DNA from: Lachnospiraceae bacterium
Lineage (GTDB): Bacteria > Bacillota > Clostridia > Lachnospirales > Lachnospiraceae
Assembly (NCBI GenBank): GCA_017503735.1
Contig: JAFVSN010000046.1
Coordinates: 1-64,000 of the forward strand
Length of the DNA stretch: 64,000 bases
Direction of reading: 5' to 3'
The first letter of the stretch is position 1. Each line of letters begins with the position of its first letter. Made by a program: the position numbers and the translations under genes. Below, piece after piece: positions 63,669-64,000 of this stretch. The notes beneath the pieces were generated by a model, which saw nothing but the letters and a program-made list of their open reading frames with translations, was not told the origin of the DNA and made no database searches.

Positions 63669-63693
63669 TTTTTGAAAGTTGCTTAAATAAGGA

Positions 63694-63723
63694 GGCGGAC
63701 GGATTTTCCGTCCGCCCCTTTTC
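63694..63723 (+). terminator. Partial terminator between binding protein and permease
   Basis: A perfect 10-bp stem GGCGGACGGA/TCCGTCCGCC with loop TTT, followed by CCTTTTCT. It probably lowers permease mRNA relative to the binding protein and protects the upstream message. Confidence 0.85.
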
Positions 63724-63785
63724 TGATTTCTGCCGGGAGCGTCATGGATGTGATGTCTTCTGTGAATTAAGTTGGAGGTAGTGCT

Positions 63786-64000
63786 TTGAATAAGAAAAAA
63801 GGAGTAAGTTATGCAAAGTGGGGGTATATCTTTGCACTTCCGTTCTGCATTGCATACCTGGTATTTATGATTTATCCGATTGTAAATACGTTTTATATCG
63901 GATTTACGAATATAACTGACAAACTGCAGATGCAGATAGCGCAGGATAAATTAATGGGCATTGAACCGACAGTAAATGTTGAGGTTCTGGAGAATGCGTT
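63786..64000 (+). CDS. Sugar ABC transporter permease (partial, runs off the window)
   Basis: The first 71 codons read MNKKKGVSYAKWGYIFALPF followed by a hydrophobic segment (CIAYLVFMIYPIVNTFYIGF) and an outer loop, the usual start of a MalF/UgpA-type permease. The start is TTG 63786, 7 bases after GGAGG. It follows the binding protein gene after a partial terminator. The rest lies outside. Confidence 0.85.
   Translation, partial: MNKKKGVSYAKWGYIFALPFCIAYLVFMIYPIVNTFYIGFTNITDKLQMQIAQDKLMGIEPTVNVEVLENA

Overview
The window looks like a chromosome segment of a Gram-positive anaerobe of the class Clostridia, most likely family Lachnospiraceae; I cannot name the genus. The reasons are: gene orders typical of that group (guanylate kinase-like/yaaR/holB/ricT/methyltransferase/rsmI; pth-mfd-prsA-like; fabH-acpP-fabK-fabD-fabG-fabF-fabZ-accD-accA; glgC-glgD), the FabK type of enoyl-ACP reductase, spore genes (spmA, spmB, a SleB-like hydrolase), an oxygen-sensitive radical-SAM activase, and strong AGGAGG ribosome binding sites with many TTGACA-N17-TATAAT promoters.

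Layout. 1-1317 is the leader-distal part of a CRISPR array (20 repeats visible, type I-C-like repeat; leader and cas genes lie off the left edge). It abuts directly a truncated phage/ICE 'polyvalent' toxin-like gene (1318-3365). Next come an AbrB-type antitoxin/PIN toxin pair, an operon of DUF2975 membrane protein, HTH regulator and S41 lipoprotein peptidase with an operator-flanked promoter, and a tRNA-Lys. 7.0-17.4 kb is mostly core: DUF3237 protein, the holB/ricT/rsmI cluster, an AbrB regulator, ddl-murF (peptidoglycan precursors) and spmA-spmB. 17.4-27.8 kb holds a SleB-like hydrolase, a chemoreceptor with an odd acidic N-terminus, an M18 aminopeptidase, an ABC-F protein behind a leader peptide and mutually exclusive hairpins, a DUF6128-like protein, a GNAT acetyltransferase, a NrdG-like activase, a decapitated surface-protein remnant and a 2H phosphoesterase.

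28.0-35.4 kb is the type II fatty acid synthesis operon on the minus strand. accB and accC are absent from it and accA carries a one-base frameshift as given. 35.5-42.2 kb has an ECF sigma/anti-sigma pair, a CYTH protein, a second chemoreceptor, a GH43 glycosidase and a membrane EAL protein with a degenerate GGDEF domain. A 304-bp MITE-like element (18-bp perfect terminal inverted repeats, 5-bp target duplication) follows, then queT under a preQ1-I riboswitch, a class A PBP, an HTH membrane regulator, a PRPP synthetase, dnaC-like and dnaD-like primosome genes preceded by tandem DnaA-box-like 9-mers, murC, glgC-glgD, a polysaccharide deacetylase, pth-mfd-foldase, and the start of a sugar ABC transporter operon that runs off the right edge.

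Themes: the middle of the window makes cell wall (ddl, murF, murC, PBP, deacetylase, SleB) and membrane lipid (fab operon); the accessory left end carries defence and mobile-element remains. The most unusual items are the array/phage-gene junction with a duplicated spacer, the ABC-F leader, the MITE, the broken and incomplete ACC set, and the DnaA-box tandems. All calls come from reading sequence and translations; no database search was run.
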